A stretch of DNA of 64,000 nucleotides from an uncultured Actinomycetes bacterium (GTDB taxonomy: Bacteria > Actinomycetota > Actinomycetes > Nanopelagicales > Nanopelagicaceae), in assembly GCA_903834515.1 (NCBI GenBank), contig CAILJM010000011.1, forward strand, positions 123,732 through 187,731. Reading direction: 5' to 3'. Both the position numbers and the translations under genes were made by a program. The notes under the pieces were generated by a model. It was not told where the DNA came from, did no database searches, and was given only the letters and a program-made list of their open reading frames with translations. Positions 62,886 to 64,000 of the stretch are shown here, piece by piece (the stretch's first letter is position 1; the number at the start of each line of letters is the position of its first letter).

Positions 62886-63153
62886 GTAGGTGGTACTCCT
62901 TGAATGATTCGGATCTTGCAGGCACTCTCAGTGGGAGCGAGAGATTATGCGCGATCCATAATGGATTGAGTGTGTGGAAGGGGTAGAGGGCCCTTCTACA
63001 GGGAGCCAATCTTGCCATCTCGGCCACTCATACCCAAATTGAAAGAGTCTCGACTGGTATGGCTGGCGCTCCATCGGGCTAATCAGCCCATGCAGACCAT
63101 TCAGCCCAATTGGCCGAATTGCGCCCATCCGTCAAATATCCCGCCTTTTCGGC
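62886..63153. other. intergenic region between ffh and rpsP
   Basis: These 268 bp are the longest gap after the riboswitch leader. They must hold the rpsP promoter. A weak hairpin GGGCT-N4-AGCCC (63076-63089) lies downstream of ffh but lacks a T-run. I see no convincing gene, tRNA or structured RNA. Confidence 0.5.
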
Positions 63154-64000
63154 TCAGGCCTCTTCAGCAGCCCGTTTGGCCGGATTTCCAGATTTCGACT
63201 TCTTCTTGGGGGCCGCTTTTGGCTGGATCGGCATCCCGCCCCCGATCCCCGCCGGCATACCCGGAATATTTGGCATTCCTTTTCCACTTCGCATCTGCTT
63301 CATCATCTTCTGTGCGGCGCTGAACCGGTCTACAAGATTATTAACTTCAGAGACCTGACGGCCACTCCCCTTCGCAATGCGAGCTCTTCTGGACCCATTT
63401 AACAATTTTGGATCGTTCCGTTCGGCCGGAGTCATCGATTGCACAATTGCCTGGGTTCGAATCAATTCTTTATCATCGAAATTTTCGATCTGCTTCTTCA
63501 TCGCTCCAGCTCCTGGGAGCATTGCGAGCATCTTGGACATTGAGCCCATATTTTTCATCGCTTCAAGTTGAGATAAGAAATCAGTCAATGTGAAATCTTC
63601 ACCTTTAGCAAATTTCTCTTCAAGCCGTGATGAGGTGTCAGAATCCATCGCTCGCTTAGCTTGCTCTGCCAAGGTTTGGATATCACCGAGTCCAAGTATG
63701 CGCGAGGCCATGCGATCTGGATAGAACAAGTCGAAGTCCTCAACTTTTTCACCCGTAGATGCGAAGAGGATTGGCTTTCCAGTCTTCTCAAGAATTGAGA
63801 GTGCAGCTCCGCCTCGAGCATCGCCATCTAACTTAGTTAATACGACTCCATCAAAGCCAACGCCCTCTTGAAAGGCTTGAGCGGTACGAACCGCATCCTG
63901 ACCAACCATCGCATCTACGACAAAGAGAATCTCGTCCGGTGAAACTGCATCTCTAATCTTGATCGCTTGTTGCATTAATTCTTGATCAACGCCGAGGCGA
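63154..64000 (-). CDS. ffh: signal recognition particle protein Ffh (partial)
   Basis: The gene is cut by the window end; only the C-terminal part is seen. The G domain shows LFVVDAMVGQDA (G3 region), VVLTKLDGDARGGAALS (G4, TKLDG) and the G5-like FASTGEKVEDFD. The M domain follows, with methionine-rich helices (LEAMKNMGSMSKMLAMLPG) and RIAKGSGRQVSEVN, which binds 4.5S RNA. It targets nascent membrane proteins to FtsY/SecYEG. The true start lies beyond base 64000. Confidence 0.95.
   Translation of the reverse strand, partial: RLGVDQELMQQAIKIRDAVSPDEILFVVDAMVGQDAVRTAQAFQEGVGFDGVVLTKLDGDARGGAALSILEKTGKPILFASTGEKVEDFDLFYPDRMASRILGLGDIQTLAEQAKRAMDSDTSSRLEEKFAKGEDFTLTDFLSQLEAMKNMGSMSKMLAMLPGAGAMKKQIENFDDKELIRTQAIVQSMTPAERNDPKLLNGSRRARIAKGSGRQVSEVNNLVDRFSAAQKMMKQMRSGKGMPNIPGMPAGIGGGMPIQPKAAPKKKSKSGNPAKRAAEEA

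Noticed and set aside
62886..63153. Small RNA or tRNA gene between ffh and rpsP
   Set aside because: No cloverleaf, T-loop GTTCGANTC or terminator-backed hairpin could be found by reading. Only weak stems are present.
1..64000. Mobile element, prophage, toxin-antitoxin, restriction or other defence island
   Set aside because: No transposase, integrase, terminal repeats, attachment duplications or paired toxin-antitoxin genes were seen. The Cas4-like nuclease at 35741 stands alone.

Overview
The window is chromosomal DNA from a free-living actinobacterium with a compact genome. The assignment rests on gene order and on lineage-restricted families: DUF3000, DUF3093, DUF3159, DUF4191, DUF4193, a PadR-ino1 pair, a PimB-like mannosyltransferase and a two-lipoyl-domain SucB/DlaT. 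Several blocks keep the order known from Mycobacterium and Streptomyces. Examples are pepA-lpd-sucB-TIGR01777-lipB-lipA-DUF4191-RDD-glnA, plsC-ROK-SRPBCC-fadD-pimB, DUF3000-rnd-fadA-fadB-dxs, TRAM methyltransferase-trkA-trkA-DUF3159-dut-DUF3093-DUF4193, and trmD-rimM-khpA-rpsP-ffh. The roughly balanced base composition (judged by eye), very short spacers, vitamin B12 uptake and lack of mobile DNA suggest a streamlined freshwater lineage such as acI/Nanopelagicales. That assignment is inference.

Layout. 1-2906: cobalamin riboswitch and btuF-btuC-btuD uptake operon. 2909-9750: gcvT, pepA, lpd, sucB and a TIGR01777 epimerase. 9722-13957: a minus-strand block (FAD oxidoreductase, Gfo/Idh/MocA dehydrogenase, MMPL transporter) set into otherwise conserved gene order. 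14102-19190: lipB, lipA, plsC, DUF4191, RDD, glnA. 19389-22845: a nickel/cobalt permease behind a Nur-like operator, marC, and an ABC-F ATPase. 22963-27897: a probable iron(III) ABC importer followed by an FTR1-like membrane protein. 27899-33074: HemL-like aminotransferase, DHA2 efflux pump, and an enoyl-CoA hydratase/SDR/CopC run. 33162-35630: ino1-padR and a divergent LysE exporter. 35741-43062: a Cas4-like nuclease and a lipid/envelope block. 43085-49956: a RibD-like reductase, DUF3000, RNase D, EfeU and the beta-oxidation pair. 49895-62885: dxs, acnA, TRAM methyltransferase, trkA pair, dut, acyl-ACP desaturase, trmD to rpsP. 63154-64000: ffh, cut by the window end.

The strongest pattern that gene calling does not explain is in the starts. 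Twenty genes that lack a Shine-Dalgarno sequence have a TANNNT -10 hexamer exactly 6 nt before ATG/GTG, and three more have it 7 nt before. This is the signature of leaderless transcription. It fixes several start codons and explains how divergent genes can be only 22 to 62 bp apart. Other regulatory signals are the B12 riboswitch with a terminator overlapping the RBS, a Nur-like palindrome, a PadR-type inverted repeat, an 11-bp inverted repeat at the efeU promoter, a GlnR-like box before glnA, and a terminator buried in the end of the DUF3093 gene. Short tandem repeats (7 bp x11, 14 bp x3, 10 bp x2, 9 bp x3) lie in intergenic DNA. I see no CRISPR, tRNA, rRNA, insertion sequence or prophage, and no clear new multi-gene system. 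The least understood genes are the Cas4-like nuclease, the small LuxR-type regulator after fadD, and the trkA pair that has lost its usual permease neighbour.
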